DNA of 64,000 bases. Origin: Crossaster papposus (Eukaryota; Echinodermata; Asteroidea; Velatida; Solasteridae). Below are positions 10,026 to 22,300 of this stretch, in pieces. Both the position numbers and the translations under genes were made by a program. The notes under the pieces are model-generated. The model did no database searches. It was not told the DNA's origin and saw nothing but the letters and a program-made list of their open reading frames with translations. Where the stretch lies: assembly GCA_037893245.1 (NCBI GenBank), contig JBAIAA010000099.1, positions 124,001 through 188,000 of the forward strand, in the 5' to 3' direction. Within the stretch, counting starts at the first letter, position 1. Every line of letters begins with the position of its first letter.

Positions 10026-11930
10026 ACAGTCCCCGACCTCCTGGCCCAAGGCCTGTGTTGCCAAGAACACACGACCTGACCCCTCGAGTGAACTTTGTGC
10101 AGTCCCCACCTACCATCACCACGCAATCAATGGAGAACTGTTGTACTGGGCCGCATGTTGAGGCAGTACTTAATGGGCAAACCCATGTCGCTGCCTTATT
10201 GGACACTGGTTCCAGTTCATCGCTCATCGCCAAAGATCTGCACACAAGACTACACCTTCCAATCTCCACCTCGCCCGCTGATGACCACCTTGTTGCCATA
10301 AATAACACCGAGATTCTCACCTTGGGTACGGTGACTACCCAGATAAGTGTCGGCGGCGTGGACTGCAACGTGCAACTACGCTGTGTTGACCGGTTGCCAA
10401 GTCCCGTAGTACTTGGGATGGACTTCATTCAAAAGGCTCACTTGGTACTTGACTTCAGCACTTGTAGCTACTGGTGCGAGGCACCTGATGGCCGGCAGAT
10501 ACGGTTCCCCATACTGGGTACAGCCTGTTCTGCCCCGTACCTTGCAGAGAGCGACATGCTCATTGATGATGACTTACCACCACGTTCAGCATCACAACTG
10601 GACAGACCTATCCTGATGGAAGACGAGCACGCAAAGCTTGATACTCTCCTACACGAGTTTCGAAATGTAGTATCGGATGACATTGGACATACTAACATTG
10701 TTCAACATCACACTGAGGTTGATAATGCCACTCCTCAGAAATCGCACCCGTATCGTCTCTCCACTGAACGAAAACAAGCTATGAGAGATGAACTTGCGAG
10801 ACTACTGGATGCGGGGAAAATCGAGCCCTCGACGTCGCCTTGGGCAGCACCGGTAGTCATGGTCCCCAAAAAGAATGGCAAGTACCGCATGTGTGTAGAT
10901 TACCGCAAATTGAACTCTGTCACTAAGATAGACGCATACCCTATGCCGACAGTCGACGCTATCCTGGACTCACTTCATGGGGCCAGGGTATTCAGTGCTC
11001 TTGACCTAAAGATGTGGCTATTGGCAGATGGAAATGGCACCAGAGGACAGGGAAAAAACAGCGTTCATCTGTGAAGATGGACTCTTCCAATTTTTCGTTC
11101 TTCCTTTTGGAGTTGTCAATGGCCCCGCGAGCTTTCAGCGACTCATGTCCAGCGTTCTTGGTGACCTGATAGGCCGGACCTGTTATGTCTACCTCGATGA
11201 TATTGTCTGTTTTTCAGCCGTCGACCAACACCTTGAGGACCTCCGCGAAATCTTGTTGAAGCTCGGTAATGCTGGTCTCACTGTGAACGGTGAAAAGTGT
11301 AACTTCGCTTGCCAAGAAATGAAGTACTTGGGCCATGTCGTGACCGAGAATGGCCTGAAACCCGACCCAGACAAAATCGTCTCGATTCTAGACTACCCAG
11401 TTCCAGCCACGCTGAAACAGCTGGAGCGCTTCCTTGGCATGGTGGTTTTTTTTCTGATATTGCTGAGCCTCTCTACCAGCTCCGTCGAAAAAAACACAGG
11501 CTGGTACTGGTCCCCCGAATGCCAGACTGCATTTGACACCCGACTTCCGACCCGATTCTTGGTTATCCTGATGGGCACAACCTTTTGGTGATCCACACGG
11601 ACGCAAGCAATGTTGGACTTGGGGCCGTTATTGTCTAGAAGCAAGAGCAGGGCCCATGCACTATCGCCTATGCCAGTCGCGCCCTCTCAGCTGCAGAACG
11701 GAACTACAGCGCTACAGAAAAAGAGTGCCTTGCGGTCGTGTGGGCATTAGAGAAATGGCGCGTTATCACCGATCACCAAGCCCTATGCTGGCTGTTCAGG
11801 AAATCGAAACAGACGGGCAGACCTGCCCGATGGGTGCTTCGACTTCAAGATTTCTCATTTGACATTGTCTACCGCCCAGGACAGCTGCACTTTGTCCCAG
11901 ATGCACTTTCAAGAGTTAATGAAGTGCCCC
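10022..11930 (+). CDS. Gypsy-2 pol: protease, RT and RNase H (frameshifted)
   Basis: The protease active site is ALLDTGSSSSLI (about 10193) with the partner block VVLGMDFI (about 10408). RT follows: RLLDAGKIEPSTSPWA, YRMCVDYRKLN, LPFGVVNGPASFQRL and the catalytic YLDDIVCF at about 11190. A one-base insertion near 11013 breaks the frame between the LDLK block and the following block. Two more shifts lie near 11445 and 11500. RNase H (TDASNVGLGAVI, YASRAL, DALSRV) is present but carries a TAG at 11636. The domain set and order match Ty3/Gypsy pol. Confidence 0.85.
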
Positions 11931-13320
11931 AGGTTGTTGGAGTGGTGCGAGAGAACAACCCCGTGCCCACAGCTGCAGCCCCAATTCTACCTAGTGATAA
12001 TAAGTCGACTCCGGAACCAGCTGGTGTTACACTAAATGACACCCACATTGACTCGCAATGCTCCGCCACTGTCTGTACCCATCCCCATGATGATGTTGTT
12101 GATTGGATACAATGTGACGATTGCGACCGCTGGCACCACCAGAAATGCGTTCATATCCGGACGAAGCGGGCAGCTGACATTGCCACCTACTCCTGCCCAT
12201 CTTGTCGCAAGAAACGCTGGGAAAATCGTCGTGAAATGGAGTGGAAGATTTCGCTTGCCAAACTGCCCACCATGCCTCCATCGTTCACTCGTGTACAGCT
12301 CTCAGAGGCACAGACACAAGATCCGGAACTATTCCACATACTAGAGTTTCTGATCGGGAACGGGTTACCCAATGACCCTCATAATGCAAACCGTATCCGA
12401 CACCAGGCTGGCGAATACCGTATTCACAAGGGTGTTTTACTGCACTATTGTGCTCCGTCATGGGACATTGTCATTCCAAAGTCTTTGCAACGAGATGTCA
12501 TCTACGAATGTCATGCACAGCCTTCAGCCGGACACCAAGGCCGAACTAAGACTGTAAATCGCATCAGAGGTCAGAACCTTTGGTGGAGAGGTATGTCGCG
12601 ATCAGTTCGTGGCTTTGTTCGTTCTTGTCGCACCTGCCAACAGACAAAACCGCTCTTCCGCAAGCCAACAGGCCACATGTTGTCCACAACTTCAAGTGCC
12701 CCATGGGAGGTGGTTGCCGTGGACCTTATGGGTCCACTTCCCAAAAAGGAAATGTGGCCACGAGTACATATTGGTAGCAGTCGACCATAAATGGGTGGAA
12801 ATCATCCCACTGAAAAGGGCTACAGGACAGATGTCGCTTGTGCAATCGTACGCCAACTGTTCAGTAGATATGGAGCACCGCGTTCGCTGTTGTCTGATAA
12901 TGGGCCTCAATTTATCAGTCGTGCTTTGTCATCAGTCTGCAGTGCATGGGGTGTAGAACAGCTATTTATATCCCCCTATCATCCCCAAAGTAACTGGGTT
13001 GAACGCGTCAACAGGGATATAAAAGGTATGCTACAAGCTTTCACTGGAACAAACCAGCGTACTTGGGACACGCACATCTCAGAGTTTAACTTTGCACTTA
13101 TCACTTCTACTCATGAGACCACTGGGGTGGAACCTGCCATACTCATGTTTGGTCGCCAACTCCGTTCGCCCATAGTCAACAAACTGGCCACGGATGAGTT
13201 GGATAATCCGCCAGACGACAGAGACAGCATCGAGTCACAAGTGAATGAGTGCCGGGAACGAGCTCGTCAGAAACGGAAAAAATACTATGATCGGTCGCGA
13301 TCCGTAGCCAAAAGCCTTGT
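11931..13320 (+). CDS. Gypsy-2 pol: PHD finger plus integrase (frameshifted, 3' truncated)
   Basis: After RNase H the frame carries a C4HC3 PHD-type zinc finger at 12059-12205 (IQCDDCDRWHHQKC, then CPSC). PHD fingers commonly read histone-tail methylation. Integrase follows with an HHCC finger (HAQPSAGHQG... CRTCQQTK) and DDE residues in AVDLMGPL, LSDNGPQFI and WVERVNRDIK. The frame shifts near 12780 between the first and second catalytic Asp. The C-terminus stops at YYDRSRSVAKS and unrelated sequence follows, so the GPY/F module and 3' LTR are missing. A targeting role for the PHD finger is inference. Confidence 0.82.
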
Positions 13321-14500
13321 TGCACAGATTTGCCACAACCTGGGATATCAACAATAACATAAATTAAATAAAATGGATGCGCCAACCCGCATGTAACAAT
13401 TGCATGTAACAAAAGGTTTGTCTAAAACATTCGAAAATGAAAATGGCCCAAGAACTTATTACGACTAAGAAAAAAAATGGGGAGGATAAAGATTTTTATT
13501 AGCAAGGTCCAAGCGATGGTTGGCAATTTCAAATATGTACATGTAAAAGGAATTGATTTCTTGTAAATGGGAATAATTTTCGACGGAGATAGGCCATAGT
13601 TATGTCATAAGTTCGAAGGTCCTAAAAATAATAATAATGTACTTTAGAAGGGCTGGTATACGTACAACACGTACATGTACTTTACATTCGGTAACTCGCC
13701 CATGCTGTTCTGTCGTATACCCGTGTAGCAAAAACGGCAGAAAAACGAACGGAAATTTGTTTCGTTCCGAGTCTAGTTTGACATGTGATAATGAAACCGT
13801 TCAGGGTTTAACAAAAGGCTGGTATAGTTTCGACACAGAATAATGACTACTGACGCCAAGTTACACCGTAAAAAACGGGCTAAAAATAATAAGCCAAAAT
13901 GAGCTGCTGAGATCTAAGACAAATGTTGGGAATAAAAGTTCTTGTTACCTTTTCTTGCTTATTTTGCATCATTACCTGATCTGTTACAATGGGTCCAAAT
14001 CAGCCACGAGTGTAGAAAGTTTCTTCACCTCTGAATCTGCCGCTTTAGTATAAATCCTCATTGGAGTATAAATCCTCATCGAATATGTTCCAAAATACTG
14101 GTTTGAATCATCATCAAGTAAATTGGCGAGTCGGTTCTTGAGGTGACACAACATATCTCCCGAGTATTCCTACTCCAAAATATGTACAGATCATCACTGG
14201 AAGACATTTTAGCGGAGTTAGCAGAGACACACCCGACGCACAAGAATGTATGGCATAAAATGACTTCGATGTCGAATATACTGGGCATTTTAAACACCCT
14301 CATTTTACCCAACCTTTATTCAATTGTTTGGTTACGCAACACGGAGACCAGGCAGGACAAAGCTTTCACAATCCCTAGTAGCTTGTACCACTGAACAATG
14401 GACTTAATTCATCTCATACTCTAAAGCATTAGTAAGAATTGACACTTGTTGTTCCTTTTAAATGTTGACAATGGGTGTAAAAGGGACGTAGTTTAAGTCG
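13321..14500. other. Unannotated stretch, no gene recognised
   Basis: AT-rich sequence between the broken end of Gypsy-2 and the next repeat. The ORFs here are short and show no motif. I see no RNA gene or element ends. Confidence 0.5.
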
Positions 14501-14501
14501 G

Positions 14502-14573
14502 AGAAACGACTCAAAAGGTGGGCATTCTTTGATTCAAATCAAAGAATGTCCACTTTTTCGTCATTTCTCCTTA
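14502..14573. repeat. Small hairpin (inverted repeat)
   Basis: The arms ggagaaacgac and its imperfect complement enclose a perfect inner inverted repeat around gggcattctttgatt. The length of about 72 bp is consistent with a minimal foldback element or MITE relic. Confidence 0.6.
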
Positions 14574-15124
14574 ACGGAAATAAAGCATTTATAACTTATC
14601 ACTTATCCATATGTCTCCCCCTTCCTCTTCCTCTCGGAGATAGCTGCGGCTGATGTGATGACTGGGACGGCTGTTGGGATGGCTGGGATGGCTGTTGTGA
14701 TGATTGGGATGGCTGTTGTGATGACTGAGATGGCTCTATTTTCTTCTGCGGTGGTATGGCATTCTTTCCTCTCTTCTTCGATAGTAGGGAACCATTCCTT
14801 ATTGTCCACTTGGGGCATTCATATCCATTTTCTCTGTATTGTCCTCTCCATCTGTCATGTCTGAGGGGTCGTATTCTTGCTCCGGTTCATATTCAGGGTC
14901 CTCGTCGTCATATAGTCGTCTGATGATTGCCGTCTTTCTAGCTTCCTCTTCCGCCCGTCTTGGATGTGTTCCTCCCAAAATCCTTGCTCTTCACTTGGAT
15001 TTTTCCTAACAGAGTCTCCTGTCCCTTGTTCCTCGCCTCTTTGATTTGTCTTTTGAAGCCCTTGTCGCTCGGGCCATTTCGCGTCGGCTGGTTGAAATTT
15101 GTCGTTTGGAGTTTGAGGACTCCA

Positions 15125-15411
15125 TTTAGTTCAATTCAATTCATATTTACAAAGATTACAAAAAGTAATTAAATTGCATCAACAATTGAACATAAAGAAA
15201 GGATAAAATTTACATTGATTAAAAAACAAAATTAAAAACAAACTTTTACTTGATTTGATTCAACATATCATAAGGCCTTGTTTTTGGTGTATAACAGAGC
15301 AAACATATTTGCTGGAATTCGGGAATTCTCTAACATAAGAAGTTTTTTAAGACATGATTTGTAATAAGTGGAAATATTCAAAAATGCTGCATCCATACGG
15401 TCCAAAGCAAG
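15125..15411 (-). mobile_element. LINE 3' end, second copy
   Basis: Positions 15273-15411 repeat positions 1-128 almost exactly. On the minus strand it encodes the LINE ORF2 C-terminus (CLKKLLMLENSRIP, then LLYTKNKAL and a stop). A short 3' UTR follows, ending in a ttgaa-repeat tail at 15128-15140. It is 5' truncated at 15411, as is usual for LINE copies. Confidence 0.65.
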
Positions 15412-15907
15412 ATTTGCCATTCGAACCCCTTGTATTTAGGGCCGTTTTGCGTCGGCTGGTTTCCGCTGTTTTCCATATGTCGATTTCTGCTGTTTCCCAT
15501 CCGTCAATTTTTGTGTTGTCTTTTCCCCAGAACTTGGTTCTGCTTCTTTTCTGTTTGTCTCTAACCTGTTTGTTTGTGCTTACCACGTTGCCTCAGGTTT
15601 CTCTGGTGGCCTTTCTTGTTGTTGTTTTTTCTTGCTGCATCCTGCTTGCCCTTTTTCTCCTGATTTGTTTCTCCTGTCGTTTTTTTAATCTCCTCTCCCA
15701 TTTTTTTGGAGTCTCTTTTATAAGTCTCCTTCGTAGATGTTCTTCCTCTCGTCCCCTGTCCCTTTCGCTGTGTCTCCTCGTTCCTTTTTTCTTTGTTTGC
15801 TTTCCTCCACCTGTTCTGCCCATGACTTCTTGGTTCATGCTTTCTTCTGGCCCACTTGTGCTGGTTGAGGTGTCACTTCTTGATTTTCCCCTCCGTCTTC
15901 TTTGGAT

Positions 15908-16099
15908 TTGAGCTCTTCTTCTGATGAGGCTGTGCCACTCGCTTCTCCCTCGTTTTCGGATACGTCGCTTTCTTTCTGAGTAATAGCCTTTTCTTGCACC
16001 TCTTCGTGTGTATCAGCTCGGTGTCCAACTTGTCCGAGCTCTTCTTCTGATGAGGCTGTGCCACTCGCTTCCCCCTCGTTTTAGGATACGCCGCTTTCC
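15908..16099. repeat. Direct repeat of ~65 bp, 126-bp spacing
   Basis: Two near-identical copies start at gagctcttcttctgatgagg (15908 and 16034). On the minus strand both encode the acidic segment SENEGEASGTASSEEEL, so this is an internal duplication in the ORF1-like region. Confidence 0.65.
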
Positions 16100-16100
16100 A

Positions 16101-19069
16101 GGCGTCTCCAAGTTCCTCAAAAAATCTTTCTACCCAATGCAGAAGGGTCTGTAAACCCTAATAAAGCAGTTAAACTTATCAAGGCACAATAAAATTCACT
16201 AAAAGTTGAAATTTTCGGCACTTTTGTCAGAGCTCGTGCAGCACGCGTGATTGCCAATTTTAATAAGAATGCAAGCTCAACCCCTTACAACCACAATTTT
16301 TACTCCCAAACGTCAAATTTGGACCTCGTTTTCTTCCTTTATGGTGCTTTTTTCAAGAAATTGAAATGTTGGCACATTTTAATAATTTGCAGCAAGGCTT
16401 AGGGTGTCACCTTGTTTCATCCCTTAATCGTGCTTAGCCCTTCGGGTCATATGAACTGGACATGTTAGCAAACTTTGATAAAAAGTCAAAACTAACCCCT
16501 TACAGTCTTTATTTTGTTCCAAAAGGTCAAATGTTGGCTAATTTTGATAATTGGCAGCAGGGCTTATATAGGGTGCCATCTTGTTTCCTCCCTTTATGGA
16601 TGGCGAAGCATTTCGGGTGTAATTAAAGGGTTAATCATGTAAGCGAATCATGTACGATTTGCCATATGAGACAACTCACTCTTTAAATTAAACTGCTACA
16701 AAATAATATGCGTGAAGGTTTTATTTTCCTTTTTTGATACCTGACAAGTCATCAAAGCTGTACAATTTTAGTGCTAGCTAAAAAATACATTTCTTTAAAA
16801 AAACGAAACACTTTTCTTCTCGCTTTTTTTTCACACCCAGATAACCGGGTCAAGTTTGTACAATGACTGTTTTCGGGAATGATTACATATAATTGTAAGC
16901 CTGTTTAATTACAGGAAACAGTTTTCTTAATTTGTTAAAAGTAATGGTTTCTTCAAAGGGGTACCCGATTTACGTTTTTGGAAGGGCACATTTTGTTTGT
17001 TTTCGTGTTTCTTCTGCTGTCGACTGGTTTGAATAAAGCCTAAATTGTTACCTCGGTTTTGGGTGCCATTTTATCCCCTTTCGTACATGCAAATGCTGAA
17101 TCCCCCACAGCATCGTGTTTGTATTTCTGACTAAATTCTACGACACTGAAATTGTTAACGGTTTAAGAACACGTACTATGAAGGCAAACTTCCAGTATTT
17201 AGCTCGATGAATTTAAAGTTTATCAACAAAAAGGTTCGGAAACACTGCAAGAGATAAGTCGAGAGATACGTAAAGAAAGTGCGCCACGACAGGGGACTCG
17301 ATGCTGTACATGATCATGACCAACATTGATGGCGTGTAAAAACAACTGCAGCATTTTTAGAGAACTTTTAACATAATATTTGTGATTTAATAAACCTCGC
17401 ATATATGCGTTAAAAAAGTATTTCCAGTGTTGCTGGGGCGAAACTCAGTTTACAGCCCGTTTTTTTAGTTTCAACTGACGGCCTATATAATTTGTTTTTA
17501 GTATAGATTATCCAGGCTGGCGGGCGGAAGAAGTTCCTAGTTTTCTTCTCTGTGTCCAATTTGTAAACCGGTAAAATTGTTATCCAAGCGCTCCCTTTGG
17601 TTAAATTGTACACTCAAAAAGGTAAACATACTTATAATCAGTTTTTTTTTTTTTTTGCAGTTTATTTTTAATATGCAAATTGGGATTACAACAACGGCAT
17701 ATTGATAAGAGCTAATAAAGCATTGAGTATAGCAAAAGCTAATTACAAACCATAATTTCGACAAAGAAATTATAACCGTGCTGACTAATACTCCATTAGG
17801 CTACCGGTTATTCGTTTCATTAGTTTAAAGGCATTCAAGACTACATTTCAGTACTGCCTTTCCCTCGATTTGCGCATTTCATTTGTATTCATTTTTATCA
17901 ATATTGTGATATTTGTGTGTGTTTGAGTCATGAAATCCAAACAGAATTGTTTTGATTTGTATTCGTCACCGTGTGTACATGTGCTGTTCGTATTTGTTTG
18001 AACTATTCCATTTTAGAATTTGTTTTTTCGTAAAACGTAGTGGCTTTTAAATTTATTTAAGGCATGTCCAACATATGTGTTTTTGCTATTTTGTGGTTTG
18101 GAGGATTTTTTTCATACACATTTTTTTTTTAAAGTAATTTTCAACCTTTTAATTTTACCAATTTGTGGTGTGGAAGATTTCTCTGTGAAGGGAATTAAAT
18201 ACAGTCCGTCATTTCCAACATTTAAAAAACAAATGTGTGGTTTCGAGGTTGTTTTTGTTTGTTGTTTTAATTATTATTATTTCAGTTTTGTTGTTTTGTT
18301 TTTCATTTCCAACATTTTCCTAACAACAATTTATGGTGTGCATAATTTTTCTTTTCAAGAGATATAAAGTCTGAGAACTCTTTTCATTTCCCCGGACAAT
18401 CCCAGGTATTAGATGCGAATATAAATATAATCACATCTAAAACTGAGCACTTTTGAAATAGATTGGTTTAAAATAGATTGAATGTAAACGAAAATGAAAA
18501 GCACACGTCGATACAAGATCTTGAACATACGCTTCTATTAGGGTTCATTTGATCCAGAAAAGGCTGTAAAAATGTACTAACGATTGTCGAAAATTCTGCC
18601 TTGAACGCCTTTAATATAGAATGCCTTTAACGAAACTGAATGGCAAAACTTCATCAATTGTTCACATAAACAAAATTAAATCCGATATTTAGGAAAACGA
18701 AACCCTAGTAAACTAAGACGAAAATTATAAACGAATCTTAATGCGTGTGTGAAAACAAACGTCTTGGCCAATAAAACATACAATAGTAGGTTAACAAAGC
18801 GCTTTTGTTATTATTCTGTAACAGAAGTTGGTTTCAAGTGTCCACTTTTCGCATTATTGCCAAATACAATTGAAACAAGTAGTAACGATCAGAATATAAC
18901 AGGAAGGATAATTCCCCATTAAAAATGAATATTAAAAAACTTGAATGCTTTGATGCGTTTTTGTGTTTACAAAATGAAATAGAAATATGCAAAAGTCAGA
19001 GAGCTCACAGTACGAACAAACACCTGTTGTGGTAGTTTTTAATTATTTAAACTAAACACAAACGTTAAC
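16101..19069. other. Intergenic, 3' flank of the complement gene
   Basis: No gene is recognised. At 16250-16620 there is a degenerate tandem of roughly 170-bp units containing aacccctta and gtcaaat motifs. At 18085-18365 there are degenerate ~80-bp repeats around tttgtggtgtggaagatt. The rest is AT-rich without element ends that I can define. Confidence 0.45.
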
Positions 19070-19075
19070 TTTATT
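19070..19075 (-). terminator. Candidate polyadenylation signal of the complement gene
   Basis: An AATAAA hexamer on the minus strand lies about 110 bases downstream of the complement stop codon. It is the nearest canonical signal, and the cleavage site is not visible. Confidence 0.5.
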
Positions 19076-19182
19076 GTACTTTTTGTACAAACGTTCAAGC
19101 TTACATGCGATATCTTCCTTTTTTTAATCTGTTGTGAGCTGCTTAAAAAAAAAACTATACGTGACAAGCACATAGAAAGCGT

Positions 19183-19327
19183 TTAAAGTGCGCATCCTTC
19201 TCCGTTGACCAGCTCCCGCTTCAGATCCATGAGTTTTCCGTTAATCCGTTGCCATTTATTCTTTTTCAGTTGCTTTGCCGTGGGATACTCATAGAAGGAA
19301 ACCCTGTCGTCGATAATATACTTGAAA
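19183..19327 (-). CDS. C3: Complement gene terminal exon and stop
   Basis: Encodes FKYIIDDRVSFYEYPTAKQ and ends KRELVNGEGCAL then TAA at 19183-19185. It takes the place of the last C345C strand and helix, including the final Cys. Acceptor acatcacag. Confidence 0.9.
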
Positions 19328-22300
19328 CTGTGATGTAGAAAAAAATAAAAGAACGGAAAATTGTTAGAACAATAGGCCGAATATAAAAACTAACAATTTG
19401 TCTAGGTTTTTGCTTAAATTTGTATACATAGAAATAGAAAATTGCTAGCAAGTAAAAGCTTATATTTTTAAGCAAAAGCAGAAGCTTGTTTCTTGCAAGC
19501 AAATGCTACCCAGATTAGCAATTGCTTAAAAACGTATACATGTATAAACAAACAAGCTTTTTCATTTCAATTTTAAAGGGAAACTCCACTCATAGTTTAT
19601 AATTGCATAATGTTAAAGAGTGTCAATTACCATTGTGACTTGATTTTTATTTCATTTTTATGGGTTTTGGTAATCATATAAAACAGAGATTTTCTCGCAC
19701 TGCGCTTACCGTCATGCGAGCCGCCATTTTGTTTTGGTTTATCGGTACATCCGAGATATGTGACGTAGTGTCTGCACCGCCAGTACGCGAAGCCCGATCG
19801 ATAGCGGCCCTGTATACGCGCAATGAATGCAAGTGAACCCTTTTGTGTACGGTATAGTGTATACATAGTGTGTGTGTGTACATGTGAAAGTGGGCTCAAA
19901 ATCATACGGAGAAAGACCTGAATCAATAATTACTTGCTCACAGATTTTCTATTCTTCTCAAAAAATACAAAAATAAACGATTAGTTGACGTGGCGCGTCA
20001 AGTCGATATTCTGCACAGAAATGCAATACATGTACTCGCAATAGTTGGCCGCATCAAGGTGGGATACCAGTGCGAACAACAGGCAATAAAGCGATGTGCA
20101 TTGAGGTGCAGACACTACGTCATAATTTCCCGGGCGAGGCGGGAAATTTGAACAATATGGCCGCGCCCTTGTACTCCTGAATGGCAAGAAATCGTGAATA
20201 TAATAGGCACGTGTGTCGTTCTCGATAACAAATCAAAACAAATTCTCTGCGGAGTCAGTATGTCACCATATATTCTTTTAGACTAGGTAAAATATTATTG
20301 AGCCTGGAATTTCCCTTTAATGCTTACAAGCATTTAGCGCTATTGTTCAGAACATATGTATGTGTTTTTAAGCAATTGTTTTTGCTTCTGCTTGATGAGC
20401 TTTCACTTTTGCTCGTTTCTTCTGCTTACTGAATAATGAATAATTTTGGGAACCGCCAACACAGGGCTGGACAGCTCAGTCGGTAGAGCACTGAAACAGC
20501 AATCCGGAGGTCGCTGTTTCAAGCCTCGCTCAAGTCATTGTTGGTGTTCAGTGTTCAAATAGTATTAACTGCACCTAGTCAGGTTCCCTTAGCTTGCGGT
20601 AACTTTTACATGTTTGTGTAGGAAGGAGAAGAGACGACGCTTAACAAAATTCGTTGTTTCTTAGGCCAATCACAGTAGGGTTTGGGGGCTAACAAAAAGT
20701 TGGCCTATACTTACGTATCTTGTCCCATATCATCTTTAGTTTGTAGACCACCGCTGCCGATTACAAGGTACTTTTTCCCGTTCATCTCAAACTCTGGAGT
20801 ATCGCAGCTTTTGCTCTTTGCGAAAACTCGTGTTGCACCTTGTAACACATCATCCAACCCTGATATAAATGACATGGATTGAAAAGAGAGCATAAAATAC
20901 CACGATTTTCATTTTTGTTATAACAAATCTTTCTTAGATCTTAGTTTAAATATTGTACTGTTATTAAACACCCTATAAAATTGCCCTGTCTGTCTTGTTG
21001 TTTCGAATAAATTTTGATTTATATTTTTATAAATACGGCTATAGTTATATGAACGACTTCATGTTTCGTAAATTTTGGATTGTACATGATTTTCACGGCT
21101 CCATAATTATTATTCAATGAGCTTAAACTTCGACAGGTTAGGTTCGGAACTTCTCACTTTGATTCTAAGTGGTGTTATTACTGCAAACGAACAAGGTGAG
21201 CTGAAGATTTGGAAGACGAATCGTAGACGGACAAACTCAATATTTTTCAAAGTGACATACATGTATAACAACTAAAACAAAAATATACGACGTCACACAT
21301 GGCCCATAGGAAGACAAAGTGATGGGATTACATTAATAGGTGGTTTAAAAAAACGCTGGTAACTTGCTATGGTGATTGTAACAAGTACTGATATTAGGAC
21401 ATCAGCCTGAGGAGTTGGTCGGTATTAAATGAGGGAAATATTGCTAATGTGGTGATTTGTTGGCACAGTATGCGCCCCTGTAGTTAGACAATATTATGTT
21501 ATAGCATTGCAGCGTTGGCAGCTTTTGGGGTATTATCACCCTTTAAAAATGACCACCAAAATGCTTGTTAACACATAATCATAGTTAAGCATTATTGGCG
21601 TGTAAGGGTAGGTTGGGATTTTGATCGTGGTTTAAAAGTTTCCAATCGGTGTACGTTTGCATGTCTTACTCAATTCGTTTAAAATGTTTGTGGGAACAAC
21701 ACCCGGGGCCAATTCATAGAGCTGCTCAAGCATAACAATTTGTTTAAGCACAAAAACCTTTGCTTGGTACGAGCCAAAATTCCAAGTGATTATTATGATA
21801 CCTCCAAATAGGCACTTGGGGAGACAATCCTATAGAGATGTACACAAACTTAAAACAGTCCTAACTTGTAATAACAGTTTACCCTAACCCTTTTCTCTAA
21901 GATCTTCGAGATTTATGCCAGTTAGACCGAAATCAGTCGTTCTAGGACAAAAATAACTCCCAAATATCGTTTTCTAGAATAGCTAGACACTTAGAGAGAC
22001 ACTGAAATGTCTCCCTAAGTGCCACTGTCTCCTTATTACCTAAAAACTTACACTAAGTTTTCTCCCCAAGTGCCTATTAATTGGAAGAATTATGCTAAGC
22101 TAACACCAGGTAACTAACAAACAACATACATGGATTTGTGGTTGGTAAGCTGCAGTCTGCTAATCCGTCCGAAATTATGTGGCCAGCGACTGTGCTACGC
22201 GGTAGAACACGGCCTGTGAGGCAGCTGCCCAATGGACCAAGCGGTTCATTGTGTAGTAAAGCTAGTGGGCAAAGGCTTCGGTGCAGTTATGCATATAATC

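Larger units (their letters stand above)
8368..13320 (+). mobile_element. Gypsy/Ty3-type LTR retrotransposon (Gypsy-2), 3' truncated
   Basis: On the plus strand this element has a 5' LTR (about 8368-8584), a primer binding site, gag with a CCHC knuckle, protease, RT, RNase H, a PHD finger and integrase, in Gypsy order. Homology to integrase stops near 13310, before the usual C-terminal GPY/F module, and no second LTR is visible. Nonsense codons (9369, 11636) and frameshifts (near 9915, 11013, 11445, 11500 and 12780) show it is decayed. It runs opposite to Gypsy-1 and its sequence is clearly different. Confidence 0.88.
14600..16100 (-). pseudogene. Degenerate LINE ORF1-like coding region
   Basis: The minus strand encodes highly charged, low-complexity pieces in several frames. 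One is a Lys/Arg/Glu-rich coil near 15838-15593. Another is an acidic stretch with DDEDPEYEPEQEYDPSD (about 14913-14863). A Ser-Gln-Pro repeat (about 14735-14650) ends in RGRGRGR before a stop at about 14609. Such composition is typical of nucleic-acid-binding ORF1/Gag-like proteins. The region surrounds a LINE 3' fragment, so an ORF1 origin is plausible but not shown by a domain. Confidence 0.4.

Noticed and set aside
13637-14400. Short ORFs between Gypsy-2 and the ORF1-like region
   Set aside because: All are under 90 codons, without motif or splice context. They are consistent with chance.
15354-15911. 185-codon hydrophobic plus-strand ORF
   Set aside because: It is the opposite strand of the Lys/Arg-rich ORF1-like region and the LINE 3' end. 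The Leu/Phe/Ser-rich composition is a shadow of that.
20463-20540. Working tRNA gene
   Set aside because: A- and B-box-like motifs are present, but the acceptor arm does not pair. It fits a SINE head better. The same applies at 24826, 29810 and 41733.
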